The translations under genes were made by a program, and so were the position numbers. A DNA stretch of 64,000 nucleotides from Bacteroidales bacterium (lineage in GTDB: Bacteria > Bacteroidota > Bacteroidia > Bacteroidales > JAADJA01), in NCBI GenBank assembly GCA_020052415.1, contig JAGVPB010000078.1, positions 62,001-126,000 of the forward strand. The letters run 5' to 3'. Positions within the stretch are counted from its first letter, which is position 1. Each line of letters starts with the position of its first letter. The notes under the pieces are model-generated. The model ran no database searches and had not been told where the DNA came from. It saw only the letters and a list, made by a program, of their open reading frames with translations. This document shows, one piece after another, positions 36,414 through 46,403 of this stretch.

Positions 36414-36793
36414 GACTGATTTGATTTTTGTTTTGCAATTTCTTCTTCCATCAGGTTTTTCATATCTTCCAGATCCTGAATACTTATGTTTTTATCATTC
36501 GAGAGAAAAGAAGCCAATGTTTGATATGAATTATTGAAATAATTTCTTACAAAGCCCTTGAAATAATTGCTGGTATAATCTTTTTTAGAAATTTTCGGGA
36601 AATATTCATGGGTCTTACCATAAGCATGATGATCAACAAAACCCTTTTTCTCAAGTATTCTTACTATTGTGGAAATTGTATTATATGCCGGTTTAGGCGA
36701 AGGAAGCTTTTCAAGGATGTCATTAACAAATCCCTTTCCTAATTGCCATAAGATATGCATTACTTGTTCTTCTGCTTTTGTTAGTTCCTTCAT
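36410..36793 (-). CDS. BlaI/MecI-family transcriptional repressor
   Basis: 127 residues. The winged helix has LTKAEEQVMHILWQLGKG, PKPAYNTISTIVRILEKKGF and HAYGKTHEYFP, the core family signature. A helical dimerisation tail follows. The first gene of the unit, it is expected to repress itself and blaR1 through the palindromes just upstream (36797-36836) and to be cleaved when BlaR1 is activated. Other targets could include the exporter genes further upstream on the same strand. Confidence 0.93.
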   Translation of the reverse strand: MKELTKAEEQVMHILWQLGKGFVNDILEKLPSPKPAYNTISTIVRILEKKGFVDHHAYGKTHEYFPKISKKDYTSNYFKGFVRNYFNNSYQTLASFLSNDKNISIQDLEDMKNLMEEEIAKQKSNQS

Positions 36794-36796
36794 ATA

Positions 36797-36836
36797 AAAC
36801 TATATTTGTAGTTTAATAACTAAAACTTTAGTTATT
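36797..36836. promoter_or_regulatory. two abutting palindromes, probable BlaI operators
   Basis: AAACTA-N6-TAGTTT (36797-36814, containing TTGTAG) is followed directly by AATAACTAAA-AC-TTTAGTTATT (36815-36836), both perfect. They begin 4 bp before the blaI start, where the family's TACA/TGTA-type operators usually lie. Confidence 0.65.
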
Positions 36837-36927
36837 TATTGCAGAAAAATATTTTTTTTGTCATTTGCACAACTATTTATTAAGTTTTAGAACAATGCTC
36901 TTAGTTTAATTCTTAACAAACCGACAT

Positions 36928-38016
36928 TTATTTATTAATTTGGGACTTTTTAATTTTATCGTCTTTAGTCAATCCCGATTTGATCTCAATATTAATTCCA
37001 TCCGATAAGCCGGTTTGAATGTATCTTTTTTCAAAGGTCTGGGGTCCGGTTTCAATTTCAACGAAGGCTGAATCTTTCTCAAATTGCAGCAATGCTTCAC
37101 TGATTGCCAATACACTGTCCTTTTTATCGAGAACAATATCGGCATTTGCGCTGTATCCTGCCCTGATAAACAGTGTATCAATAAGGTCAACAGCGGCTTT
37201 TATTTCAAACTGAATAGCTCCATTTTCGACTACTCCTTTGGGTGAAATATTCTCCAATATGGCATGAAAACTCACGTCGTTTATTGCGCCCACTGTAAGT
37301 ATCAGGTCCATTCCTTCTTTTATTTTTCCGACTTCGCTTTCATCCACTTTGCCTTCAAAAATCATTTCTCCCATATCCGCCACTACAGCCACCGTAGTTC
37401 CATCGTTGAAGGTATTGCTTTCAATTACTGAATTTCCAATTTCTACAGGTATATCCAGAATCATTCCGTCAATGGTTGAAGAAATTAGTGTGTTCGTGGC
37501 TTCTCCTGCCTTTTTTGTTTGTCCTTTCTTAATGAGTTCAAGATTGTTTTCAGCTGCAATTAATTCTTCCTGGGCATTTTTGAACTGAAGCTCGTAAGTT
37601 TCATAATCGGTTTTTGACGTTACTTTTTGCTCATAAAGGCCTTTCTGACGATTATAATTTCGTTCTGAATTATCGAGGGATATTTTCGCCCTGTTAACCC
37701 TCGACTCAGCATTATTTAGATTGACCATATCAGGAATGATCCTTATTTTAGCTATAAGGTCGCCTTTGTGTATGGTTTTTCCTTCTTCCACATACAAGTC
37801 CTCAATGATACCGGAAACCTTTGGTTTGATTTCAATTTCTTTTCGGGGAACGACCGAACCTGTAGCAACGGTTTTTTTAATGATATTTGTGATTATGGGT
37901 GTAGCTGTTTCAAACACAACCGGCTTTGCCTGGGACTTGTTATACAAAAAATAAATTGTAAAAACAAAACCTCCAATTACAACAACCAAAATAAAAATTT
38001 TAAAGAAAGTTTTCAT
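36928..38016 (-). CDS. periplasmic adaptor (membrane fusion protein) of a MacAB-like exporter
   Basis: 362 residues with one N-terminal membrane anchor (FFKIFILVVVIGGFVFTIYF). The biotinyl-lipoyl half motif IKPKVSGIIEDLYVEEGKTI, a helical hairpin (about 95-165, NLNNAESRVNRAKISLDN to AEENNLELIKKGQ), and the second lipoyl half with a beta-barrel (ISSTIDGMILDIPVEIGNSV) are in HlyD/MacA order. It would link the inner-membrane permeases to an outer-membrane channel. It is the last gene of the four-gene unit reading right to left. Confidence 0.93.
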   Translation of the reverse strand: MKTFFKIFILVVVIGGFVFTIYFLYNKSQAKPVVFETATPIITNIIKKTVATGSVVPRKEIEIKPKVSGIIEDLYVEEGKTIHKGDLIAKIRIIPDMVNLNNAESRVNRAKISLDNSERNYNRQKGLYEQKVTSKTDYETYELQFKNAQEELIAAENNLELIKKGQTKKAGEATNTLISSTIDGMILDIPVEIGNSVIESNTFNDGTTVAVVADMGEMIFEGKVDESEVGKIKEGMDLILTVGAINDVSFHAILENISPKGVVENGAIQFEIKAAVDLIDTLFIRAGYSANADIVLDKKDSVLAISEALLQFEKDSAFVEIETGPQTFEKRYIQTGLSDGINIEIKSGLTKDDKIKKSQINK

Positions 38017-38042
38017 GTTAATTAATTTTCTGAATTTTAAAA

Positions 38043-39314
38043 TTAAAGTTCATCCCGTAAAGCGTCAATTGGTTTTATACTGACCGCTCTTTTGGCAGGA
38101 ATCAATCCTGCAAATACTCCCGAAATAACAAGAATACCAAGGGCTTTCATAGCTGCATTAAAATCAACTTCCGGATTAGAAAACATCGTTGCCTCCGCTC
38201 CGGAAGAATTAAGAATATAATTCAGGAGTTCAAGCAAACCGACACCAAGGGCAAGACCAAAATAACCTGCAAATGCCGTAAGAAATACAGATTCGATAAT
38301 GATCTGGTTGATAATATTAGCAGGTGTTGCGCCAATAGCCCTCTGAATACCTATTTCCTTAGTTCTTTCCTTCACCACAATAAGCATGATATTGCTAACC
38401 CCAATGACTCCTGCCAGCAAAGTACCTATACCCACTATCCAAACCAGTCCTCTGATCCCTTTAAATAAATTTGTCATTTTATTCCATTCCTGTTCCAGAT
38501 TAAATGAACCCACGGCCCTATCATCATCAGGATGAATGGTGTGTCGCTGTCTTAAAAGCTCTTTGGCTTTTTGTTCAACCAGAGTAACGGGAATATTTTC
38601 TTTTGCAGTAATGGAATACCAGCCAACCATATCGCCATAATTATACACTTTCTGGAGGGTTGTAAAAGGTATGTAAATCGCCTGGTTTTCATGGTCAGCC
38701 TGCTGATCATTTTTTTTCGATTTGAACATTCCGATTACCTGAAAGTAAACACCCTGGATTTGAATATATTCACCGATGGGATTTTCATCAGGTATGAATA
38801 ATTCATTAACAACCCTTGTCCCGATCACAGCCACCTTCCTTTTATCCTTGATATCAATATCGTTAATAAATCTGCCGGAAGTTATATTTACCGGATCAAT
38901 AATATTTATTTCAGGATAGTCGCCCTGTATATTAAATCCACCTGTTCTGTCACCCCTGACCACATTATTATTCCCCTCACCACCCCATCCCTGAAGCCTG
39001 GGAGCTATATATTCGATTTCAGGAATATTATCTTTCAATGCCTGGGTATCACCATTATTGAACCTGTAAAATCTTCCCCTTTGAAAGCCCTTATAGGGCA
39101 TGGAGGTGGTCCGTGTCCACATAAAAACACTGTTGGTTGCCATATCGCCCATATCATGTGAAGCGCCGTTATACAATCCTTCTCCGGCACCCATCATGAT
39201 GATCAGCATGAATATTCCCCAAAAAACACCGAATGCAGTAAAAAAAGTCCTTAAAGGATTTTTTCTCAGGGCAAAATAGATTTCATGCCATTTATCAAGA
39301 TCGAAGATTTTCAT
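38043..39314 (-). CDS. MacB-like ABC transporter permease (second copy)
   Basis: 423 residues from ATG 39314 (MKIFDLDKWHEIYFALRKNP), chosen by alignment with its neighbour; an in-frame ATG at 39329 would overlap the upstream gene by 8 bp. One N-terminal membrane helix (FGVFWGIFMLIIMMGAGEGL), a large MacB_PCD periplasmic domain, then the FtsX domain with three helices and the conserved KERTKEIGIQRAIGATPANI loop. The ATPase domain is a separate protein. It is a tandem paralogue of the preceding permease; together they probably form a heterodimer. Confidence 0.93.
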   Translation of the reverse strand: MKIFDLDKWHEIYFALRKNPLRTFFTAFGVFWGIFMLIIMMGAGEGLYNGASHDMGDMATNSVFMWTRTTSMPYKGFQRGRFYRFNNGDTQALKDNIPEIEYIAPRLQGWGGEGNNNVVRGDRTGGFNIQGDYPEINIIDPVNITSGRFINDIDIKDKRKVAVIGTRVVNELFIPDENPIGEYIQIQGVYFQVIGMFKSKKNDQQADHENQAIYIPFTTLQKVYNYGDMVGWYSITAKENIPVTLVEQKAKELLRQRHTIHPDDDRAVGSFNLEQEWNKMTNLFKGIRGLVWIVGIGTLLAGVIGVSNIMLIVVKERTKEIGIQRAIGATPANIINQIIIESVFLTAFAGYFGLALGVGLLELLNYILNSSGAEATMFSNPEVDFNAAMKALGILVISGVFAGLIPAKRAVSIKPIDALRDEL

Positions 39315-39321
39315 TTTTGCT

Positions 39322-40551
39322 TTATTCATCCCGCAGCGCTACAACCGGTCGTACAGCCGCTGCCTTACGGGCAGGGACAAAGCCAGCGATAGCTCCTGCA
39401 ATAATAAGTATTAATGTAGCCCCCAAAGCAACATTGATATTGACTTCAGGCTTAGAAAAATAATCGGTGTCAGGGAGATTTTTGGATACAATTTCCAGTA
39501 GTCCAACTCCCAGAACAAGGCCAAGATAACCTGCAAACGAGGTTATTAATATGGACTCCAGCATGATCAGGCTGATTATAGATCCCGGTGTAGCGCCCAT
39601 AGATTTCCTGATCCCTATTTCTTTAGTCCTTTCTTTTACAACGATCATCATGATGTTACTCACACCGACTATTCCTGCTATTATAGTCCCTATCCCGATA
39701 ACCCAGATGAAAAGCCTTATGTTCGCGAAAAGGGTCATAAATTTCATATAATTTTCAACATTATTCCAAATAAAAACAGCCCGCTGATCTGCCGGATCGA
39801 AATGATGCCGCTGGGCAAGGTCCTTCCTGATTTCTTCGGTCATTTCATTACTCCTGTCAACACTGGCATTTCCTACCGTCATTGCAATAGTGCCGATTTC
39901 ATTTAACCGGTTAAATACCATTTGACCCGTTGAAAGGGGAATATATATTCGTGATACATCCCTGTCGCCTCCGGGATCTTCAAATACACCAATTACTTTA
40001 AAAGGAATTCCTGTTACATGGATGTACTTTCCGATAGGATCCTCGCCCTTGAATAATGCTTTTTCGACAAGATTACCGATTGCCGTAACCTTCCTGCATT
40101 CAATCATATCCACCTGGTTCAAAAATCTCCCTTTAACAGGAATAAGCTTTTCAACTTCACCATAATCAGGATGGGTACAAAAAATATCAAATGCACCATA
40201 TTCATTTTTATAAGAAAGGGTATTGTTTTGCCAGATTCTGAAATTACCGGAAATAAACTCAACGTCTTCTACTTTTTTTATCTGTTCGTAATCTTTATTC
40301 CCGAACTCAATGAATCTGCCGGGTTTATATCCTTTATAAGAAATACTTGTTGTTCCCTGGTTAACCCACAAGGTATTTTCAGCATCGCCTTTGAACTCTT
40401 TCTGTACTCCGTTTTCCAGACCATAGCCGGATCCGAGAAGAATGATAAGCATAAAAATCCCCCAGGCAACACTAAATCCTGTCAAAAAAGTACGCAGTTT
40501 ATTTTTATTTATCGTACTATAGATTTCCTGCCATTTATCCAGATCGAACAT
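39322..40551 (-). CDS. MacB-like ABC transporter permease (first copy)
   Basis: 409 residues, start MFDLDKWQEIYSTINKNKLR. It has the same layout as the next gene: the N-terminal helix FSVAWGIFMLIILLGSGYGL, a MacB_PCD-type extracytoplasmic domain, and an FtsX domain with KERTKEIGIRKSMGATPGSI. It ends 7 bp before the start of its paralogue. Substrates of this class include peptides, lipoproteins and macrolide-like drugs; none can be assigned here. Confidence 0.93.
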   Translation of the reverse strand: MFDLDKWQEIYSTINKNKLRTFLTGFSVAWGIFMLIILLGSGYGLENGVQKEFKGDAENTLWVNQGTTSISYKGYKPGRFIEFGNKDYEQIKKVEDVEFISGNFRIWQNNTLSYKNEYGAFDIFCTHPDYGEVEKLIPVKGRFLNQVDMIECRKVTAIGNLVEKALFKGEDPIGKYIHVTGIPFKVIGVFEDPGGDRDVSRIYIPLSTGQMVFNRLNEIGTIAMTVGNASVDRSNEMTEEIRKDLAQRHHFDPADQRAVFIWNNVENYMKFMTLFANIRLFIWVIGIGTIIAGIVGVSNIMMIVVKERTKEIGIRKSMGATPGSIISLIMLESILITSFAGYLGLVLGVGLLEIVSKNLPDTDYFSKPEVNINVALGATLILIIAGAIAGFVPARKAAAVRPVVALRDE

Positions 40552-40590
40552 GAAAATTATTTAAAAATTCTGATAATCCCACTTAGCCTT

Positions 40591-41304
40591 TCAAGCCATA
40601 GATTGTTCTCTGAGCCATTTTTTACGTTCACCATTGGTTACTATGGATTCAATAATTCCATCTTTAAGCCTGATTATTCTTTGCGTTTTTGCAGCAATGT
40701 CCCTTTCATGCGTTACAATCAGAACGGTAATTCCCATACTGTTGATTTCTTTAAAGAGATCCATCATTTCCATAGATGTTTGTGAATCGAGTGCTCCGGT
40801 CGGCTCATCGGCAAGGATCATTGATGGTTCAGAAATCAAGGCCCGGGCAATCGCAAGCCTCTGCTTCTGACCGCCTGACAATTCATTGGGTAAATGGTGC
40901 GCCCATTCTTTCAGACCGAGTTTATCAAGATACCCCATTGCTTTTTCATTTCTCTTTTTCCGGCTCACCTTTTTATAATATAGCGGAAGGGCTACATTTT
41001 CCATTGCATTTTTAAATGAAATGAGATTAAACGACTGAAACACAAAACCGATGTGTCTGTTCCTGTAATGAGCCGCCTTTTTTTCATTCATGTTTTGAAT
41101 AAGCTCACCATTAAGAAAATACTCTCCCTGGTCATAATTATCGAGAATACCGAGAACGTTTAATAAAGTAGATTTACCTGAACCGGATGAACCCATAATA
41201 GAAACCAGTTCACCTTTGCCTATTTCCAGATCAACTCCCTTTAAAACGTGTAATGTATTCGAACCCGTAGTATATGATTTATGTATGTTCTTTAACCGGA
41301 TCAT
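40591..41304 (-). CDS. ABC transporter ATP-binding protein of MacB/LolD type
   Basis: 237 residues. Walker A is GSSGSGKSTLLNVLG, the signature LSGGQKQRLAIARAL, Walker B MILADEPTGALDS, and the H loop VTHERD. The segment IGFVFQSFNLI is the Q loop. It powers the two permeases downstream. It is the first gene of the unit, 39 bp before the first permease; no promoter was clearly identified in the 338 bp upstream. Confidence 0.95.
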   Translation of the reverse strand: MIRLKNIHKSYTTGSNTLHVLKGVDLEIGKGELVSIMGSSGSGKSTLLNVLGILDNYDQGEYFLNGELIQNMNEKKAAHYRNRHIGFVFQSFNLISFKNAMENVALPLYYKKVSRKKRNEKAMGYLDKLGLKEWAHHLPNELSGGQKQRLAIARALISEPSMILADEPTGALDSQTSMEMMDLFKEINSMGITVLIVTHERDIAAKTQRIIRLKDGIIESIVTNGERKKWLREQSMA

Positions 41305-41642
41305 TATTTTTATCTTTATTTACTTTCATTAACAGTTACTTCTATCTTTGGTTTATTAATACGAGGCTCTATTATCATGCCAACACAAATTTGATTTTGA
41401 TATTCAAATTATTATAACAAATAATTAACTGATTTAAAACTGGTAAATTGTTCAGAAATTGATAAAAAGTGTGCGGAGGCGTTCATTCCGGTATTTTAGC
41501 ACAGGACATTAATGGTTAGGTTTTAAATTAAGAACGGTCAATTCTCTGAATTGAATTTTATAACCTGGTAAATTAATTTAAAGGTCAAAAAAAAAGCCGG
41601 CTATATATATTATGCCGGCTGCTTGTATCTCTGGAAATCGAG
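41305..41642. other. intergenic region of 338 bp
   Basis: AT-rich DNA between two minus-strand genes. It should contain the promoter of the exporter unit in its left half, but I could not fix one. The right end holds the terminator of the S9 peptidase gene (41586-41620). No reading frame is supported. Confidence 0.5.
41586..41620 (-). terminator. terminator of the S9 peptidase gene
   Basis: AGCCGGC (41595-41601) and GCCGGCT (41614-41620) form a perfect 7-bp stem with a 12-nt AT loop. On the minus strand it is followed by about ten T. It lies 22 bp beyond the stop codon. Confidence 0.8.
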
Positions 41643-43562
41643 TTATTTACTAATATGTTTATTAAGGAATGTTTCCATTGACCTGTAAAATTCAAATCTG
41701 TTTTCTTCATTATGGAAACCGTGTCCCTCGTTATCCTTAACCAGATATTCCACATCAATACCACGAGCTTTCATTGCTTTAACCATCTGATCGGATTCAT
41801 CCTTATTTACACGCGGATCATTGGCTCCCTGAGCAATAAAAAGAGGAACCACAATTTTATCGGCCTGGAATACAGGCGATACTTCCCGAAGCAAAAGACT
41901 GTCGTTTTTCGGATCGCCCACCATTTCATAAAACATATCGAGCATTGGTTTCCAGTAAGGGGGAATGGTTTGCATAAAGGTAAACATGTTGGAAACCCCT
42001 ACATAATCTACACCGGCGGCATAGAGCTTTGGCTCCTTAACCAAACCCATGAGCGTTGCATATCCGCCATAACTTCCACCATAAATTGCAATTCTTTTTG
42101 GGTCGGCAATTCCTTTTTCAATTAACCAGTTTGTGCCGTCTGTAATATCGTCCTGCATTTCGAGTCCCCATTTTTTGAATGAGGCCTGCCAAAAAGCTTT
42201 GCCATACCCGGTGGAGCCTCTGAAATTCATCTGGAATACAGCATAGCCCCGGTTTGCAAGGAATTGTACCTCCGGGTTGAAACCCCAACCATCGCGATGC
42301 CACGGGCCGCCATGAGGATTAACTATGACCGGAAGATTTTTAGCTGTTTCAAGAGTGTAACCTTTTGGAAGCGTTAAATAGGAATTTATAGTCAGTCCGT
42401 CGCGCGTTTGATATGTGACTGGATTTACATTCCCCATCTCATTTTCATCAATCCAGGGACTTACATCAACGATCTTATCAAGCTTATCTGAAGTTTTATC
42501 ATATATATAATAGGACCCCAGTGACCTGTCGCTATAGGTCCGGATGATATATACTGTTTCATCCTTGTTATAAGCGCTGATACCAATTTCATATTGTCCG
42601 AGATCTTTATTCAGGCGTTCAAATAACAATCGGGTTTCTTCGTCAAAGAAATACCTTTCATTTTTCCATGAGGTATATGATGCTGCGGTTATGACTTTTC
42701 TCTTATGTGAATAATAAACACCTTCAACATCAAAATCAGGATTTTCATAAAGGACATTCAACTCTTTTCCTGTTGCAATATCGAATTCAACAACCACACT
42801 TTTATCCCTGCCGAGATTGGAAGTACCGATGACGTTTTTATTGTCGAAAGTGAAAAAATAGGGTGAAACATTATCTTTAAAACTGGTCGTAAGTACATCT
42901 TTCCATTCGTCTTTTTCGGTATTACGATAAAGAATGCTTGTGTTAACGCCGTCAACAATGGCGAATGCTATTCTTAACTTTCCATCATGATCGAACATCC
43001 AGCCCTGGTAGTTGCCCGGATTTTCGGCAAGCATGGTCATTTCACCGGTTTTCAGGTTCAGTCTGTAGGGATCAAAAACCTCCGGGTTACGCTTATTCAT
43101 TCCGATGATCACTTCGTCCGGAATGTCTTCGAGCTCGTCAATGATCTGAGTCCTTACATTTTCAAAATCGGTGAAACATTTTAAGTTGGTTCCGTCAATA
43201 TTAACACCATATAACTTGTAATTTTCATCTCCGCCATTATCTTTCAGGTAAAGTATCTGCTCATTGTTGGGCCAAAAATAACCTGCTATATCACGGTCTG
43301 TTTCACTTGTTATACGAATTGCCGAATCTTTTTCTCTATCCTGAACGAAAATGTTCATCCTGCTTTCGTAAGGAGCCATGAATGAAAAATATTTCCCATC
43401 AGGTGAAATCTGATATGCTGATTTTTCGGGATTCTTAAAGAAATCTTCCAGTGGAATTAGTTTTGCTTTCATAGGTGCTGGTGGGGTGTTTGTACAGCTT
43501 CCAATCAAAAGGACAATTGCCATGATTAAAGAAGACGCGACTAATAATTTACTTGTTTTCAT
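41643..43562 (-). CDS. S9-family prolyl oligopeptidase lipoprotein
   Basis: 639 residues with a lipoprotein signal (IMAIVLLIGSCTN). The N-terminal beta-propeller (about 40-375) has TolB-like phrases such as YQISPDGKYFSFMAPYESRM. The C-terminal alpha/beta-hydrolase has the nucleophile elbow YGGSYGGYATLMG, the aspartate in FIAQGANDPRVNKDES and the histidine in DNEGHGFHNEENR. PHGGPWHRD upstream contributes the oxyanion region. It is expected to trim peptides in the periplasm or at the outer membrane. Single gene with its own terminator. Confidence 0.94.
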   Translation of the reverse strand: MKTSKLLVASSLIMAIVLLIGSCTNTPPAPMKAKLIPLEDFFKNPEKSAYQISPDGKYFSFMAPYESRMNIFVQDREKDSAIRITSETDRDIAGYFWPNNEQILYLKDNGGDENYKLYGVNIDGTNLKCFTDFENVRTQIIDELEDIPDEVIIGMNKRNPEVFDPYRLNLKTGEMTMLAENPGNYQGWMFDHDGKLRIAFAIVDGVNTSILYRNTEKDEWKDVLTTSFKDNVSPYFFTFDNKNVIGTSNLGRDKSVVVEFDIATGKELNVLYENPDFDVEGVYYSHKRKVITAASYTSWKNERYFFDEETRLLFERLNKDLGQYEIGISAYNKDETVYIIRTYSDRSLGSYYIYDKTSDKLDKIVDVSPWIDENEMGNVNPVTYQTRDGLTINSYLTLPKGYTLETAKNLPVIVNPHGGPWHRDGWGFNPEVQFLANRGYAVFQMNFRGSTGYGKAFWQASFKKWGLEMQDDITDGTNWLIEKGIADPKRIAIYGGSYGGYATLMGLVKEPKLYAAGVDYVGVSNMFTFMQTIPPYWKPMLDMFYEMVGDPKNDSLLLREVSPVFQADKIVVPLFIAQGANDPRVNKDESDQMVKAMKARGIDVEYLVKDNEGHGFHNEENRFEFYRSMETFLNKHISK

Positions 43563-43709
43563 TGTTAATTTTATTTGAAATATCTGTTAGTTTAGTTTTA
43601 AGCGGGCAAAAATATTGTTTTTTGGATTACATCAACTCATTTTGCCAAATAATATCACGAAGTAATCGTTAATTTGTCAATTATTTTAAAACGCTTGTTG
43701 CCTTTTCAA

Positions 43710-46379
43710 ATGAAGAAAATCTTTAAATACCTGCTCAGGATTTTCGTCGGTTTTTTGGGTTTAATCTTGATCATCGTTATCGCTCTTTTGTGTATAGGCT
43801 ATTATTATGGGGATAAAGCAAAGCAGATCATTGTCACCGAAATCAATAAATCTCTGACCACAGAGGTTTCGGTAAAAGAGATTGAACTGAGTTTATTTGA
43901 AAATTTCCCTGAAGCAACAATTGAATTTTTTGATATTCAAACAAAAGAAAAAAACAGCAAAAACAATAATCCGCTTTTAAATGCCAAAAGTTTATCCCTG
44001 CTTTTTGATATTTATGATATTTTTTCGGGTGATTACACCATTGAAAAAATGATTCTCAGGGATGCTTCGGTAAACCTTATCGTTTTCGATGACAAATCAG
44101 AAAACTTCAACATTATAAAACCGAAAGAAGCTGGAAAATCAGGTTCGGATATCATCAATCTGAGCAAGGTGATACTGAAAAATGTAATCGTTTCTTTTAC
44201 CAGTATTTCAGCCGGCCAGGAGTATTTATTCACTATTAACGAAGGGTACCTGAAAGGAGCATTTTCAGCCGAAAAGTTTAATCTTGATTTCAATGGCGAT
44301 CTTTATTCTACCCGGATACGATCGGGGAAAAATATTTTTTTAAAGGATCATCAAATGGATATCAGTTTGACATTTGACGTCAATAAAAAGGAAGGGCTCC
44401 TTGCGATCAGAGATTGTCAGGTTGATATCGGTGATATTACAATTTACATTCTGGGAACTATTAAATCAGAATTATCAAATAAAAATCTTAACCTGATCAT
44501 TCATGCCGATAAATTAAGTTTAAAATCAATGATTGATTTGGTCCCGGAAGATTATTTAAAAAGGATCAGGGAGATTGAACCTGATGGTGATCTTCAGTTT
44601 GATGGAAAGATTGCCGGTGATTTTTCGGGTGATCTTTTGCCAGATATAAAATTCAATTTCAATCTGAATAATGGAGAATTCACATACCGGCGTCCCAATT
44701 TTAAAATAAAAAATGTATCGTTTAAAGGAAGTTTCGACAATGGTGAACTAAAGTCAAATGAATCATTCATACTGATGCTTTGGGATTTTAAAGCAGGATT
44801 AACGGCAGGAAATATAGAGGGAGAGATGACACTATCTGATTTCGATAATCCCAGGGTTTCTGTTAAGATCAATTCAGCAATTAATCTTGAAAAACTGGAT
44901 GAGATTATTATGATTGAAGACCTTCTATCTATTACAGGAAATCTTAAACTTGATTTTCAATTCAGTAATACTCTGAAAGACCTCAGAAATTTCACGGTTA
45001 AAGATTTTATTACGAGCAAAACTTCGGGAGCAATGAAGTTAAGCGGTGTAACTATCCGGTTAAAAAGTGATCCGGTAATATATTCAGGTTTGGACGGCTC
45101 ATTTAAGTTCAACAACAAGGATCTTGTCGTTGAATATTTTTCAGGAAAAATGGGACAGAGTGATTTTAAGATGAAAGGATATTTTGTGAACATACTGGCT
45201 TTTGCTTTTTCACCCGGTGAAAGTATAAAGGTAAAGGCCGATTTTACTTCTTCCTATCTGAATATGGCAGATCTGCTAAGCGATAAAAAGGATGTATCCG
45301 GAGCCAGGTACCGGCTCAGATTTTCCGACAGAATTAATTTCGATCTTGATCTTGAAGTAAAAAAATTCACTTTCGGAAATTTCAAGGCTGAGGATATTTC
45401 GGGGAATGTGGTTTTAAAAGATAAAAAACTAATTGTCAGTAGTACAACCCTTAATACAATGGAGGGACTAACAACGCTGTCGGGAGTAGTGGACGGGAAT
45501 TATCCTGACAAATTCCGGATCAGTTTTACCACGGGACTTCAGAATGTAAATATTCAGAAAATGTTTTACGGTCTTGGTGATTTTGGTCAGCAAAATATCA
45601 CCAGTGATCATTTACGGGGAAAGCTTGATGCTACTGTATATTACAAATCCTTTATTGATCCGGAACTGAATATTGATGCAGCAAGTGTTTATGCACTCGG
45701 CGATCTTTCGATCACAGAAGGAGAGCTGATCAGGTACACTCCTCTTTACAAACTATCGAAATATTTAAAACGCCGTGAGCTTGAACACATCCGGTTTTCA
45801 ACCCTTAAAAACCAGATTGAAATAAAGGATCAGATTGTTTATATCCCGGAAATGTACATAGAATCGAGCACACTCAATTTAAAACTTAACGGCACACATA
45901 CTTTCGGCAATATTATTGACTATCATGTGGGCATTTTGGTTTCGGACCTTCTTTCGAAAAATGACAAAAAAAAGGAAGAAGATATTGATGGTATTTTCTC
46001 TGAAGAGGACGGCCTCGGTAAGGCTACACTGTACCTCAGCATGAAGGGTAATGTGGATGATCCCGACATTCGTTATGATACTAAGGCAGTAACTAAAAAA
46101 ATTTCTTCCGATTTAAAAAAAGAAAAACAGACCATGAAGGATGCGTTTAGAAGGGAGTTTTCAGGACAAAATGAACTGACAGGAACAATCGGTCAGGATG
46201 GACTTACCGGAACCGGTACCAATAAGAAGAAAGATTTTAAAATTGAATGGGAAGAAGATCAGCCGGATGTTTCAGATAAAATTGAATTGCCTGGCCAACA
46301 AAAAAAACAAATGCAGAATCCCCCCGGCAAAAAGGAATTCATTATCGAATGGGATGAAGGAAATGATACTATTAAATAG
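43710..46379 (+). CDS. AsmA-like membrane-anchored protein
   Basis: 889 residues from ATG 43710 (MKKIFKYLLRIFVGFLGLIL); the frame extends 12 codons upstream. One N-terminal membrane helix is followed by ITEINKSLTTEVSVKEIELS-type repeats and ENFPEATIEFFDIQ, the standard opening of AsmA-family proteins. The body has many short beta strands, and the C-terminal part (LRGKLDATVYYKSFIDPELN, ITEGELIRYTPLYKLSKYLK, FSTLKNQIEIKD) is the AsmA_2 domain. The tail is lysine/glutamate-rich and low complexity, with two diverged copies of an IEW-containing phrase. Such proteins act in outer-membrane biogenesis and probably lipid transfer between membranes. Confidence 0.9.
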   Translation: MKKIFKYLLRIFVGFLGLILIIVIALLCIGYYYGDKAKQIIVTEINKSLTTEVSVKEIELSLFENFPEATIEFFDIQTKEKNSKNNNPLLNAKSLSLLFDIYDIFSGDYTIEKMILRDASVNLIVFDDKSENFNIIKPKEAGKSGSDIINLSKVILKNVIVSFTSISAGQEYLFTINEGYLKGAFSAEKFNLDFNGDLYSTRIRSGKNIFLKDHQMDISLTFDVNKKEGLLAIRDCQVDIGDITIYILGTIKSELSNKNLNLIIHADKLSLKSMIDLVPEDYLKRIREIEPDGDLQFDGKIAGDFSGDLLPDIKFNFNLNNGEFTYRRPNFKIKNVSFKGSFDNGELKSNESFILMLWDFKAGLTAGNIEGEMTLSDFDNPRVSVKINSAINLEKLDEIIMIEDLLSITGNLKLDFQFSNTLKDLRNFTVKDFITSKTSGAMKLSGVTIRLKSDPVIYSGLDGSFKFNNKDLVVEYFSGKMGQSDFKMKGYFVNILAFAFSPGESIKVKADFTSSYLNMADLLSDKKDVSGARYRLRFSDRINFDLDLEVKKFTFGNFKAEDISGNVVLKDKKLIVSSTTLNTMEGLTTLSGVVDGNYPDKFRISFTTGLQNVNIQKMFYGLGDFGQQNITSDHLRGKLDATVYYKSFIDPELNIDAASVYALGDLSITEGELIRYTPLYKLSKYLKRRELEHIRFSTLKNQIEIKDQIVYIPEMYIESSTLNLKLNGTHTFGNIIDYHVGILVSDLLSKNDKKKEEDIDGIFSEEDGLGKATLYLSMKGNVDDPDIRYDTKAVTKKISSDLKKEKQTMKDAFRREFSGQNELTGTIGQDGLTGTGTNKKKDFKIEWEEDQPDVSDKIELPGQQKKQMQNPPGKKEFIIEWDEGNDTIK

Positions 46380-46403
46380 AATAATATGCTCCTAATTTCA
46401 CCT

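Noticed and set aside
40171-40785. 204-codon plus-strand frame
   Set aside because: Antisense to the MacB-like permease and ATPase genes; composition is that of a shadow frame.
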